Source of the DNA: Aquila chrysaetos chrysaetos | Taxonomy: Eukaryota; Chordata; Aves; Accipitriformes; Accipitridae | Direction: 5' to 3' | Length of the DNA stretch: 64,000 nucleotides | NCBI RefSeq assembly: GCF_900496995.4 | Contig: NC_044012.1 | Span: 1,860,001-1,924,000 of the forward strand | Shown: in pieces, positions 22,715-34,330 of the stretch | Numbering within the stretch: position 1 is the stretch's first letter | Layout of the letters: each line of letters starts with the position of its first letter | Translations under genes and position numbers: made by a program | Notes under the pieces: model-generated | What the model saw: the letters and a program-made list of their open reading frames with translations, nothing else | Databases searched by the model: none | Told to the model about the DNA's origin: nothing

Positions 22715-23178
22715 GCCTTGGAATGCAGGAGAATGCTGAGTGCCCCAGGGATGTGCAGGGATGCTGGGTGCCCTGGGGATGAGGAGGATGCTGCATGCCC
22801 TGGAGATATGGGGGGGTGCTTGAGCACCCCGGGGATGCAGGGATGCTCAATACCCTGGGGATGCAGGGATGCTGGGTGCCCCAGGGATGCAGGGGGATGC
22901 CTGAGCACACCAGGGATGCAGGGATGCTCAATACCCTGGGGATGCAGGGATGCTGGGTGCCCCAGGGATGCAGGGGGATGCCTGAGCACACCAGGGATGC
23001 AGGGATGCTCAGTGCCCTGGGGATGCAGGGGGATGCCTGAGCACCCCAGAGACACGCAGGGATGCTGAGTCCCCCAGGGATGCTGTGATGTTGGGTGCCC
23101 CGGGGATGCAGGGGGATGCCTGAGCACCCCAGGGACATGCAAGGATGCTGAGCACCCCAGGGATGTGCAGGGATGATG
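22715..23178 (+). repeat. Minisatellite of about 27-bp units with 81-bp higher order
   Basis: Tandem units built on GGGATGCAGGGATGCTGGGTGCCCC. A higher-order period of 81 bp is visible: CTCAATACCCTGGGG recurs at 22846 and 22927, with the intervening sequence almost identical. Copies outside that core are more diverged. Confidence 0.85.
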
Positions 23179-23439
23179 GGTGCTGGGCTCATGCACAGGA
23201 CAGCACATCTCCCACCCCAGATGGCCACGAGCCCTTGCTCCCACATGTCCCTCGTGGGGATGGGGTGTGAGGTCCAGCCCTGCCGGGTGCAGCGGGTCGG
23301 CGTTGCCGTCCCGGGACCCGGCACGGATCAGGGAGAGTCCGGCTGGGCTTGTCGGGGAGCAGACACATCAGGAGACGGATACGCAGATGGCAGCTCTCTT
23401 GGAGAGACGGGGACCGTAATCCTCCCCATGGGTCCCATT

Positions 23440-23735
23440 ATCATCTCTATCTGGTGAAAAAACTCTCATCCTGGATGTGTCTAATCCTAATCACTCCCTA
23501 TCGCACAGGACCACTTCAGATGGGCCAGACGGACAGACAAGGCCTCCTCCTGCCCCGCATATCTGCACAGGCAGCCCCCGGATGTGGGGGAGGAGAGGCC
23601 ACCCCTTCGCTCCTAATCCCTTCGCAAGGCCTTCATTTAAAAGGGGATTTGCTGTTTATTCCCTCCGCAGGCTGCGCGATCATTACAGGGGTCAACATCT
23701 GATCTGGGAGAGCCTTGTTAAAAAATAATAACGGC
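23440..23735. promoter_or_regulatory. AT-richer island (candidate enhancer)
   Basis: Contains CTAATCCTAATCACTCCC (repeated CTAATC, bicoid/OTX-type TAATCC word), a T-rich segment and TTAATTTGGGG. OTX/PITX-type cores are the notable feature. Function inferred. Confidence 0.3.
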
Positions 23736-25735
23736 ACGTTAATTTGGGGGGGGCGAGATTGGGGGGGGCTGGGTAATGCACTGGCGAGTTTCCAAGCCCG
23801 AGAGCATCGCTTGGGCTTGTTGCCTGCAACAAAATTCTCTGGTCTCTGCAGCAGTGGCCGGCTGGGGCTGCTCACCGAGATGACTCCTTCGACTTTCCCA
23901 AAACAGCCCAGAGGTGGTGAAATCCATCCTGGGAGAGGGCAGTTGTGATCCCCGCCGCTCCCCCAGGCATTTCCTTGGGGGGGCTGAGATTTGGGCACCG
24001 CGTGGCCTCTCTCCTCCATGCCAGCCTCCTTGCTTGTGCATTTAATTCAGTCCTCTCTTGCTTCCACATCCATTTTTATGGCAGGGACGGGTGCAGGGCA
24101 GGAGGGTCGTCACTTGGGGGGGGGGTCTCCCGCTGCCTATCCAGCCCTGGGGAGTGCCTGGGGCTGCTGGGGAGGGGGGGATTAAATCCAGAAGGGAAAA
24201 TATCCTGCAGCAGGTGCAGCTTGCGACAGGTCTGAACGGCTGCCAGCCGGCTCGGAAATCCCAAACACATCTGTGCTCATCAGTTGGACACCAGATGGGC
24301 CCTGGGTTAGTATTTTGGGCTGGGGTTAGCTTGGGGGGGCTGGGGAAAAGCTTGGGGGGGGAGCTGGCTGCTCCAGCCCGGGACGCTTACACCCTGCCTG
24401 CATTCCCCCATATACTTAGCCTGGTATTTTTATCATGTTTTGCCAGTCGGAGTCCAGACCCCTCTCAGGGTGTGGGGCAGATCAGGGCTACACCGAAGAC
24501 CACAGCAATCCCTGCCAGGCACGACAGTTCTCCGAGCCCCAGCTCTGCACCCTGCTTCTGACCCCAAATCCCCCAGTGAAACCCAGCTCCTCGCCCCTCC
24601 GGGGTCCTGCGAGCATCCATCAGGCAAGAGCTGCAAAGCCCTGCGTGCACAAAAGCCCTGCCTAAGTGCTAAATATTGTTAACCCCCAATGTTCTTAGCC
24701 GCACATCTAATTCCCTGGTGGATTAGGACCGTCCAAACCCTGAGAGCATCTCTTGTCCGTCCTGGTGTCCTGTCCCCAGGCTGGCACAGGGATGGCTGCA
24801 TCCTCCCGTGCCGGTGACTCCAAGCACTCCTGCAGCTGAACAGTGCTGGGGCCAGCTCTGTGCACCCCAGCGCCAAGCACCCCAGCCCTGGGAACCCCGG
24901 CCCCACAGGATGAAAGCCGGAGCTCCCTGTCCGCTCCCCGTGCCAGCAGATGCAGCTCACCAGCCTCCTGGCTCCTGGCTATTTTTAGGAGCTTGTCGGT
25001 GGCTAAATCTGGTGCCATGTGGGCTCGAGGCTTCCCGGCAATGTGGCGGCTGCCACCTTGTGCGGCGCTTTTGGGCTTCACATCTCCCTATGTGAGCTGG
25101 GAGCATTGCGAATGCACATGGGGCCGTGGTCCCTGGCCAGGATGCGCTCAGCATAGGACCACACTGCAGGATGGGAAAACCATCCCAGTGTAGGGATGGC
25201 TGCAGCGGGAGAGGAGTTTCCCAGACCCATGGCACCAACCCTTGCCTGAGCGAGCGTGGGGTGCAGGGTGGGCGACAGCGGGGCAGCATGGGCACCCCCA
25301 GCCCCATTTAACTTCTCGCTCCCAAGCAGCAGGAGTGAGGGGCAAGCCTTGACCCCAAGCACAGGGATTAAGAGCCGATGAGGGTCCCCGATGGCTTCAC
25401 CTGGTCTAACTTACAAGCAGGGGGATGCCACTGCCTGCCTCTCCCTTTCCGCAGGGCTGGAGTGATCAGGACACCTCTTCCCTCCCCATCTCGCCTTGAG
25501 CCCCATGGCCTGGCTGAGCTGGAAGCCTGCAGCCTCTCCGATGAGAGGAGGAAGGCGTTGAATGCAGAAACATGGCTGCAGGGAGAGGAGCTGGCAGAGA
25601 CTTGCATGCCCATGAGGAGGAGGATGTGCCTTCTTCCAGCTCTGCCTCTACCCAGCCAGGGCTGAGCCGGGGAGCTGCAAGGGGCTGTTTCCCCCTGCAT
25701 CTCCCCCAGTTCCACTGCCCCTGTGCACTCATAGA
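23736..25735. other. Intergenic, no gene seen
   Basis: Unique sequence of mixed composition, with a small AT-rich patch at 24660-24725. No coding gene or repeat array recognised. Confidence 0.35.
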
Positions 25736-25737
25736 CC

Positions 25738-25919
25738 CATCCCCATCCCCATCCCCATCCCCATCTCCATCCCCATCCCTATCTCCATCTCCATCCCCAT
25801 CCCCATCTCCATCTCCATCCCCATCTCCATCCCCATCCCCATCTCCATCTCCATCCCCATCTCCATCCCCATCCCCATCTCCATCCCTGTCCCCATCTCC
25901 ATCCCCATCCCCATCCCCG
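25738..25919 (+). repeat. Hexamer satellite (CCATCC/CCATCT)n
   Basis: About 30 tandem hexamers of CCATCY with few interruptions. On the minus strand this is (GGATGG/AGATGG)n, which yields the Asp-Gly-rich and Met-Gly-rich spurious open frames. Confidence 0.95.
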
Positions 25920-26084
25920 TTCCCCCACCCCGAAGCCCCGGAGGTGCCGGCACAGCCCCAGGGATGCTCGGGGACACTGCACCCAGGGCGCAGAGCCCAG
26001 CACCCCGGCTGGGGACGGCTGCGCACCCCTGCGACTGGTGACGCCCGTTCTGCTTCTCTCACCCCCTCCCCTCTCTCTCCCTTT

Positions 26085-26335
26085 CTGAAAATTGATAATT
26101 AACCTTTTGTCCATGGGGCTGTTGTGTTTATTTGGTGCAGGCGGCTGCAGGGCGCTGATATGGAAATCGCAGCCGGCAGGCAGCTCCCCGTCCTCCCGCA
26201 ATCTGCAGCCTCGCACAGCCGTTGGGCAGAGATAAGCAGGTGCTTATTCACAGCCCTGCAGCTGCCTGCGAGGGCAGCCCTACCTGATCACTCCAATCTC
26301 AGTGAAAAACTACTTGAGGTTAGGCTACCGTGATG
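26085..26335. promoter_or_regulatory. Island with adjacent GATA and E-box words (candidate enhancer)
   Basis: AT-rich sequence with GATAATTAACC near 26092, and AGATAA (26230-26235) followed after one base by CAGGTG (26237-26242). GATA and E-box motifs together are typical of blood-cell enhancers. The spacing here is not the canonical 8-10 bp of GATA1-TAL1 composite sites, so the call is tentative. Confidence 0.3.
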
Positions 26336-26487
26336 GAGAGAGCCGATAGGGACCGCGCCAGACAGCTCCCCCGGCTCCCCGGCTTCGCCTCCGCCCGCGC
26401 CTCCTGCCTCCCTCTGCCCGCATCCTCTCCGCTCCCTCCGTCTCCCTGCTCTGTCTTCCCTCTTATCTCCCTCTCCACATCCCTTTG

Positions 26488-26522
26488 ATTTCTTTTTTTT
26501 TTTTCTTTTTTTTTTTTTCTTA
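26488..26522 (+). repeat. Poly-T tract
   Basis: About 35 bases, nearly all T with two C interruptions, 145 bp upstream of the TATA box. The T-rich strand can disfavour nucleosomes. Confidence 0.8.
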
Positions 26523-26667
26523 AAGAATTCATCTTTGTGTTTCATGTGAACTCTCGGCGGCTCCTGTCTCCCCGGCTCGGCTGCCGCTCTCCTTCCCATC
26601 CCCGGCTCCTGCCTTTGCTCCCGCATCCACATTTCCCTGGGGTGGAAGAGGCAGATTTGGGCATTGG

Positions 26668-27016
26668 TATATAAACCCCCATCCCAGCTGCATGCATGCA
26701 GGCAGCCAGGGCCGTACACCCCACCTCCAGCCCAAAAGGCAGCACCCGCTTTGGGAGGCAATGGTCTCTTTTTGGTTCCGGCAGCTGCCGGTGGTGTTTT
26801 GCTCACGGGTTATTGTTGCCGCTTCCTTTCACCTCGGGTTTCCCCCCACCTGGGGCGGCCGCATCGCTCTCAGATCGAAAGGGGAAGGCAGCGGGGTGCT
26901 GCAGGCAGCGGGGCGCATGGGCACGGGCAGCACGCGGGGCCGAGCGGGCACCCACCGGCGCATTCCCAAGCGCCGGGGAAGCGTGCCGTGCCAAGCACGG
27001 GGCTGACACGGCCCCG
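26668..27016 (+). promoter_or_regulatory. Candidate TATA promoter and first exon with consensus donor
   Basis: A perfect TATATAAA (26668-26675) is followed by CpG-rich sequence and a good donor CCG then GTAAGC (GT at 27017). Together these outline a possible first exon of about 26700-27016. None of its ATG-started frames joins the CBFA2T3 coding exon at 49946 in frame; the compatible frame stops at 27006. If used, it would be a non-coding leader with translation still starting at 49972. No transcript evidence. Confidence 0.3.
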
Positions 27017-27257
27017 GTAAGCGCGAAGGTGGGTGGCGGGTGCCGCGGCGGGGCCCCGGCTGCCCCCCGAGGGTTTCTGCTTTCCTACTGCCCTCCTGCT
27101 CCGACTGTGGGGGTGGTGGGAGCCCGTCCCGCTTCTCCTTTAACCGGAGGGGGAAGTTTCTGCTGGGCAGCAAGCGTGCGGTTCTGACTCAGAAAGAAAC
27201 CGGCTGGGAGTACCGGCAGGCTCCCCGGAGCCGATGGGGACAGGGGACTCACCTGCA

Positions 27258-27420
27258 CCGGGGCAGACCCCACGTCCCCAGGGGTTCCCCCCACACCAGG
27301 TTGGACCCTGCACCCCCAGGGGTTCCTCCCACACTGAGCCAGACCCTGGGACCCCAGGGGTTCCCTCCACGCCGGGGCAGACCTCGTGCACCCAGGGGTT
27401 CCCCCCACGCCGGGGCATTC
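27258..27420 (+). repeat. About 38-bp repeat, four copies
   Basis: CCCCAGGGGTTCC recurs at about 27277, 27315, 27352 and 27391 with similar flanks. Diverged copies. Confidence 0.75.
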
Positions 27421-28826
27421 CCCGGCCCCCGGCGGCCCCGTGCCGCTGATGCACGGTGCCTGCAGCTGCCCGGGCAGGTGCTCGCCTGTTTGCCTGCGGA
27501 GAAAACCCTCCCGCCGCAGGTGACGTGGGGGACACGGGGCCGCAGCTGGGTGGGATTTTCCTGGCTGGCCCTGAAACCCTCTGGTTTTGACTCGCTGCCC
27601 CGGGACACTCCCCAGGAGCAGCCGCTGCCATTTGATCCCCCATGCACTTTCTGTCTCTCGTTGCAGTCGAGCCTGACCCTCGCCGCAGGGCAGCTTGGCA
27701 AAAACCCGAGCCGACGATGCCGAGCCCACCTGGGCCTGCGGCTGCCTGTCCTGCCAGAAATAAAAGGGGAAGAGGCGAGAGCACGAAACACGGATGGAAA
27801 CCCTCCCTGCTGGGACCCCACGGCCCCCCACACGCAGCCGAAACCTCTGCCAGCCCTCGGTCCCTGTGCCCAGGCTGCTCGGCCCTCGCTGGTGGGGCGC
27901 GGGCATCTCCAGGGCAGGTAGGATGGAGCTGGGACCCCCCAGCATCGCTGGGGTGCAGGATGCGGGTCCAGGGCAGCGGCTTGCTGGGGGCAGCTGCAGC
28001 ATCCCCGCCTCGAGTGCACAGCCCCGGCTTGGCGCACACCGTCCCGGCTGGGTTGGGGTTGTGGTTTGTAGCTGTGTGGACCTTTCCCCCGGCGCATCGG
28101 CCGTGTGCCGGGGCTTCCCCTCGTCTCCCTCCAGCACCCAGACCACGCTCGCTGTCCCCCAGGGTCCCGGGCTGCACCCGGAGGACAGAGATGCTGCAAA
28201 CCCTCCCGGCGACACCCCACTTCGCCCCGTTCTGTCCCACAGCCTGTGCCCCAAAGCACAGCACACCTGCACCCCCATGCTCTGGGACCCTCCTTCCCAC
28301 TTACACCCCACCGTCCCTTCCCTGTCCCCCCCCCCGGAGCCCTGGGCTGGGGGCACGAAGCGGGGAGCCCCGGGTACCATCTGTAGGAGCCCAGGTGGCC
28401 ACCGAGACACGCCATCTGCTCAGCCACCTTCGGGGACCGTGCAGGCGCTGCTGTATTTTTAGGACATGTTTCCTCCCTCCCACCTGCAGCCCGGAGCCGC
28501 CTTTCGGTTTTCTAACAAGTTGTTTCTCTCGCTGGCGGCTGTCAGGGAGCCCAGGCCCCGGCGCAGGGAGGGCTGGCCTGGGGGTGCAAAGTGGGGGTCC
28601 GTACCCGGCGGGGGGGGTTATCCCAAGCACCAAGCAGGACAGGGCGATGCCGGGAGCCAGGCTGGTGCAGGGAGCCTGACTGGTTCGTGCACGGTGCTGA
28701 TGCTGCGGCTGCGGTTCAGGAGGGCAGCGGCAGCCGGGGGACATCCTCGCCCCCGCGGCTGTCCCCACGCAAAGGGGAGAGCGGCTTGCAGGGCTGCAGG
28801 AAAAGGGACGAGCCCTCGGTGTTGCA
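27421..28826. other. Intergenic, no gene seen
   Basis: GC-rich unique sequence with long open frames on the minus strand (up to 441 codons) that lack recognisable domains. These are judged to be GC artefacts. Confidence 0.35.
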
Positions 28827-29275
28827 GCATGCTGGTTGTGCCCGGCTGCACCACGCCGAGCCGCGGCTATCTCCGTGTTGCACGGGCCGTGCTGAGCCGG
28901 TTGCGCCATACTGCACTGTGTTTCCCATGCTGTCCTGCACCATGCCGTGTTGCATCATGCTGGCCACGCCACGCTGGGCTGCATCATGCCGGCTGTGCCA
29001 CACTGGTTTTCCAGTGCAATGCTGCAACTTGACAGCCATGCCGTGCCATGCTGTGCTGTGCCATGCCATGCCAGGCTGCAGGGTGCTGCCTGTGCTGAGC
29101 TGCACCCTTGAGAGCTGTGCCATGCGGCACCGCGCCGGTCCTGCCGTGCCGTGCTGCACCATACCGCCCACGCCGAGGTGCACCATGACGGCCGCGCCAT
29201 GCCACGCTGCACCGTGCCGGTCCTGCCGTGCCGTGCTGCACGGCGCTGCCTGTGCCAAGCTGCACCGCGCCAGCC
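28827..29275 (+). repeat. Degenerate minisatellite built on GCTGCACCATGCCG
   Basis: Many diverged 14-20 bp units with the core TGCACCATGCCG or TGCCATGCTGTGCTG. It shares the word CTGCACCATGCC with the 45-bp minisatellite at 16.2 kb. Confidence 0.7.
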
Positions 29276-29684
29276 CCTCGCGGTGAGGAAGTGAAGCCGG
29301 CGTGAAGGGGAAGTTGTTGGAAAGTCAGACCGGAATGGCTGATAGGCAAGGCAGAGCTGGGCTTGGTCGCAGATGGTTCCTGTTGGGGAAGGACACGGGC
29401 GCAGCTGCCCGGGCTCCCCGCACCCGCCGCATTATCACTGCCCGGCAGCTGTTCACCTTCCCCCTCGCCACGGGACGCGGCTCTCCTGCCACCCCGGCCC
29501 CGGCCATCACATGAACGGCCCTTGCGGCAGGGCAAGCACCGAGCGGGCAGGACGCTCCGTGCCCCGCCGGTGCTCAGCATCTCCCTCCCCGGCACGGCTC
29601 CTGCACCGACACGTGTGCGCGGGCCGGCTGTGCCGGTTGCTGTGAGGCTCGCGGCACTGGGGTGCTGACACCCACCCCCCCGGG

Positions 29685-29754
29685 ATGCCCGGGGGAACCC
29701 CCAAACTGGATGGCCAACCCTCCTGGGCCAGGGCGGCGGGCAGGACCGGCCAAG
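29685..29754 (+). other. Candidate alternative first coding exon of CBFA2T3
   Basis: An ATG at 29685 with G at -3 opens 23 codons and ends one base into the next codon at 29754, followed by a strong donor GTAAGG (29755-29760). That phase is exactly what the CBFA2T3 exon at 49946 requires: the joining codon reads G plus AT (Asp), and the frame then runs through to the ATG at 49972. Mammalian CBFA2T3 has a long isoform with an upstream first exon, but no clear residue similarity is seen here. A phase match has a one-in-three chance of being accidental. Confidence 0.25.
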
Positions 29755-30885
29755 GTAAGGCCGAGGTAGCGGCGGGAGGAAGGCAGCGGGTGGCCGCGGC
29801 CGCGCCGTGTGCCGTGCCGTAGTGCAGGTGACTCGCCCCAATGTCAAACGCAGCCCCGGGCGGGCACGTGCTCCCCGAGGGGGGCACGCAGCCGGTGCCC
29901 ATCGGTGCATCCCCGTGGGGACCGGCCAGAAGGAGCGGGGAGCCGGGGCACGGCCGAGCCCATGGCACCGGCACCGTGGGGTACCATGGGCTCACCGTCA
30001 CGGGGACCCGCTCGGAGCCTGCTCTGCAATTAACCTTTCCATAATTATCAGCCACGATTATGTTTTATTTACAGGGTTTCAATCCGCTGTTTACTGGGTG
30101 TTTTCGTTCATTCTCAGGTCAGCAGCTTGCGTGCGGCTCGGGAACGCGTTCCCATGCTTGCTCCCTGGCAGCGGCCGGATCCTGCGTGCAGCAGGTTTGT
30201 GCCACCGGGGTCAGGATCCGACCCCACGGGCTCTCCAGGTGCTGCTGTTTCCTTGCAGCGTGGCAACGTCGAGCCTCCGTGGGGCCGGGGCATCCCGTGG
30301 CCCTGCGCCGGAGCATCCCCCCGGCAGTGGCACAGCCACGCACAGGGCGAGGGGCACCCCACAGCCCGGCCTCGGCCAAGGGGCTGCAGTTCTGGGAGGG
30401 CCTGGGGGGGTCCGGCTGGGCCCGTGCCCGGCGTGGGCAGGAAAGCGGCTGCCGGCTGAGTCACCAGCGTTTGTTTGCCCTGAATGAACAATACTGGCCC
30501 TCTGCCTCGCTTCCCCTTGCACACCCCTCTCCCCACCAGCACCGCGCTTCGGCCGCAGCCCCCTGCCCCGCTGCCCAGTCCTGGCACCCACCCCGCGGGT
30601 CAGGGACGCGGCGAGGATGGGCTCGAGGGCAAGGTTTGGGGTGAACCCTGGGTGCTGCACCCATCGTGCCGTGCCGGTTCGCCGCGGGTGGGAGATGCAC
30701 TGGGGTCCCCGTCCCCCAGATCTGCCACCCGCAGCAACGTTCGGCGCATTCCGGGCGAGGGGCACCCGCCGATAAGGCACCAGGGACCGGGTGGGCACGG
30801 TGCCGCCGCGGCGGCTCGGTGGGCACCGTTGACCAGAATGATGCAGCGAGGGGAGCCGTGCAGATTGCTGCGGGCTCGCCAAGCT
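29755..30885. other. Intergenic or intron, with one AT-rich island
   Basis: GC-rich sequence with an AT-rich island at 30020-30120 (GCAATTAACC, CATAATTATCAGCC). No coding gene recognised. Confidence 0.35.
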
Positions 30886-31110
30886 GCCGGTTAGGAGCTT
30901 GGCAGGAGAATTGTTTATTTTGTTGGTCGAATATCTCTGCAAACTTCCTGATTTCCTTGCGGCCGGCGAGGCAGCGATAGGGCTGGCGAGGCCGTTGCCT
31001 GCCCTGCACTTCGGCTTCGGTGCAGAGAGCTGTTATCTCCGATGCGCAGCGGGCAGGGAAGAGGTGGAGAAAGGGAAATGAAATACAACAGAGGTGGCAC
31101 ATTTTTTGCT
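30886..31110. promoter_or_regulatory. AT-richer island (candidate enhancer)
   Basis: Contains GAATTGTTTATTTTG, GCGATAGGG, GTTATCTCCG and CTTGATAACAAGC, so three GATA-core words occur within 200 bp. GATA factors partner with CBFA2T3 in blood cells, making this a plausible autoregulatory element. Inference only. Confidence 0.3.
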
Positions 31111-34100
31111 CTTGATAACAAGCCCTGCTTTTAGCCTGGGAACTTGGAAACGATGCAGGTGGCCAGAGACAGCCGCAACATCCCCTGCTGCCGCGGCGCA
31201 TCTGGACCTCGTAACGAATCCCAGACCTCCCTGCTGCGAGGCTGCAGCTCCCCATGGCACGGCACGGCACGGCACGGCACAGACCAGCGCCGACCTCCAC
31301 ATGGCCAGAGCCCAGTGCCGGGGCATTTTGGCCCCGGGGAGGGTTCTGAAAGCAGCCCCAGGTCTTTGCTGCCGGGCCGAGCCGTGTGCCGGAGCGAAGG
31401 CAGGCTGCGCTGCGCCACCTCCCACTAGCTCCGATTGATTTTTGCAGGGATGCGAGGTGTTGGAAGTGCAATGCAAACTAATTAAATTCCCGTCGTTAAA
31501 GAACCCTGTGCAGGCAGTTGCAGCCTGTGGGATGGGGAAGGCTGGCAAGCAGACAGGTACCCCTGGTTTGGAGGGGACAACGGGGGTGCGAACCCGCTAT
31601 TAACTCCACCGGGGCTGCCTGCCGGGCGAGGGGCAGGGAGGGCAACCGTGGTGCTGCGGCAGGGCCAAGAGATGCCATTGCGTGGAGGTCTCGCGTGCCC
31701 TAGGCAGTGGTAGGGACCAGGCGTTGAGGACGTGGCTCTTGTGGAGGCTCAGCACCGCCGTTCCCAGCAAAGGGGAGCAGTGCCATGGAGAGGGGAGCTC
31801 CCTGGGCGAGGGACCAGAGGAGCCAGAGGGACCCTCTGCACTGCGGCAGGGTGCGTGGCTCTCCCAGCGTGCTGTGCTTGCTGGGGCAGCTCAGGGGATT
31901 TTGGTCAGCGTCTCCCAGAGAATTCCCGCTGGCCAAGGACGAGGCTGGCAGGACTTGCCGCCGCTGCCGCTGCCAGGCGCTGCTCCCACGGGGGTGGCCA
32001 GCAGTGTCTTCGTGCACCCCAAAGCACCAGCTCCTGGAGGCAGGGCAGCACGTGGCCATCTCCACTAGCCAATTAAAACAGTTTCCAGACTCTCTGTGGC
32101 AAAGAAAGCCTGGAAACTTGGGCTCCAGCAGCCCCAAAACCTTAAAGCCCCCAGAAGAATGGTGCCATATCCCAAAGTCTCCCGGTGTTTAAGCCAATCC
32201 GGTGATTTTTCAGAGCCTGCGGTGCAGGGTGAGCGGGGATGATAAGCAGTAGGGGCCGGTTTCCCTTTGAATGCCACAAAGCAGGAACGAATCTGTCAGC
32301 CAGGAAAACAGGATTTTTTTTTTTTTCCCTTTTAATGGAAGATGCATTTTTTTTCTTTTCTTTATGGAAGTTGTGTGAAAGCCGCAAAACCTCCGTGTCT
32401 GCTTCCCGGCAGCGACGGCCTGGGGAGCTGCTCCTTCCAGCCCTCGGCCAAGGAAGTGAGGGGCCGGGGGAGCTGCGGGGTGGGTGGCCCCAAGTCCAGG
32501 GACCCCCACGAGCGGGCGCAGAGGGAAGCTGGGCGCAAACGAACCCCCTTTCTTCAGAAAGGCCGGTGAGCGACGCTTCCTGCCGAGCAGATGTCACCAC
32601 GGCGGATGCAGCTGCGGCGGGCGATAGCCGGCGGGCGGGCGAGCCGTCTTCCCCGGTTGCTGGCTCCCCACCAGCCCCTTATCTCCCCTGCGCATTCCCT
32701 GATGAATTAAAGCGCAGGGAAAGGCAACGCCAGCCCGGGTCCCTGCTGCAACGAAATGCCAAGGGAAGAACACCGGGGGCTACAGCCCGGCTCCTGCAGC
32801 TCCTCTGGGCTGGATTTTGGCACTGAGATTCAAGCCACCACGTCCATGCACGCAGCCAGGGCGATGGGACCATTCGCGGTCACACTGACCCTTCCCAGCC
32901 CGGCAGCTCCCTTCGCCAAGCACGGCATCCCCGCTGGGATGCTCTAAGCAAACGGGTCCCCAGCAAAATGGGGACGCCACCAGCGGCGCGGAGCTTTGCA
33001 TCGCTGCGGCTGCTCGTGAGAACCCGGCCCCACGCTGTCCCCAAGTTCTGCTCGGCGCTGTGCCAGGGAGGCACAGCCTCATCTAGGGAGGACCGCAGAG
33101 TGGCACCCAGGGATGCTCCGCTCCCCAAGAGGGAGCAGATAGAGATCAAGAAACCCAGACGGACAGACAGACTCGCTTGGGGTGACACAGGAAACCTGTG
33201 GCACGCCAGGGGCTGAGCACCGGCACGGCTCGCTGCCTTCGCCTCCAGACAAGCTTCCCGCGCGAGCCAGGCTGTGGCGGGACCCCCGGCACGGCGCGGC
33301 AGAGGGACTGCGGGTGCCCACGGGTGCCCACGGGTGCTGGCCGCAGCGGGGCAGGTCTGCGCGGCTCCTGGCTGCGTGGCGTGCCGGCGAGGGGATGACT
33401 CACCAGCACGGTGAGGGGGAAGGTGTGATAAACCAACACCGTGGGCTTTTTTAAAAAGGCTTGCGAAGGGTGGGGGGGACGCAGCCTGAATAGCAATCAG
33501 CTCTTACAGGCGCACTGGGAAGAGACAGGGCTGAGCAAGAGCCCGGGTTGAGAGAGCTCAGGGAGAGCTGGGGAGAAGGGGGACGACACGGTGCTGGCGG
33601 GATGCAGTGTGAGGGGCTGAGCGAGAGCTACAGGGGGAGAAGCCGTGGGTCAGGATGATGGTTGGGCGCCCACAGGGTGTGAAAAGGGACCCCAACACCG
33701 TGGTGGCTGCAAAGGCACGAGTCGGGCACAGGGTTGGGGCCGCGCCGGCGGCAGCGTGAGCCGGCGGCACCCACCGCGTTGCCCCCAGCCCGCGTGCGCG
33801 GCCCCGATAGCGGGCGGGGGGTCATGTGCGCGGGCAGATATGGGGCCCGGATGGCGCGTGGTGGTGACCATTTCCCGCGAGGGTTGGTGCCGGTTGCTCT
33901 CATCTGACCTCAGTGAGCATGTTATCTGCCGGAGCGCGCCGTGCCAGGCCCCGGTGCCTCGGGGAGCCCCTTTGCCTGGGGCAGGTCCTTAGCGGCTCCC
34001 TGAGCCTCCCCGCTTGCAGTCTCTCCCCGCGCACACCCAGCAGGGATGGAGGACATGGGACATGGATCCCGTGAGCGGGAATGATGGGTGACAGTACCGA

Positions 34101-34194
34101 CATCCTCCCGTGGGACCAAGACACCCGTGGGGGCTGCGCTGGTGGGAGTGGGGAGGACAGGCAGCGGCGGGCGCAGGATAGGATGTTCGGCGGC
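31111..34194. other. Intergenic or intron, small features only
   Basis: Holds a GGCAC pentamer repeat (five copies, 31256-31280), an AT-rich patch at 31430-31500 (AACTAATTAAATTCC), and T-rich stretches around 32305-32370. No coding gene recognised; the open frames have no domain similarity. Confidence 0.35.
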
Positions 34195-34330
34195 AGGAGA
34201 TGCCGGCTCTTGAAAACAAAGGGAGCGTGAATTGCCATAACATGTGCAGTTAATCCCCGCGCCGGGCTGTTGCACGCTGCGCCATCAATCACGCGCCGGC
34301 GTGACCGACACCGAGTCATTACAGGAGTTT
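34195..34330. promoter_or_regulatory. Small AT-richer island (candidate enhancer)
   Basis: Includes GTGAATTGCCATAACATG, GCAGTTAATCCCC and CATCAATCACG words. Tentative regulatory element. Confidence 0.2.

Noticed and set aside
25738-25919. Asp-Gly-rich protein on the minus strand
   Set aside because: It is simply the translated hexamer satellite.
28827-29275. Cysteine-rich peptide frames
   Set aside because: They arise from the degenerate TGCACCATGCCG repeat in several frames at once.
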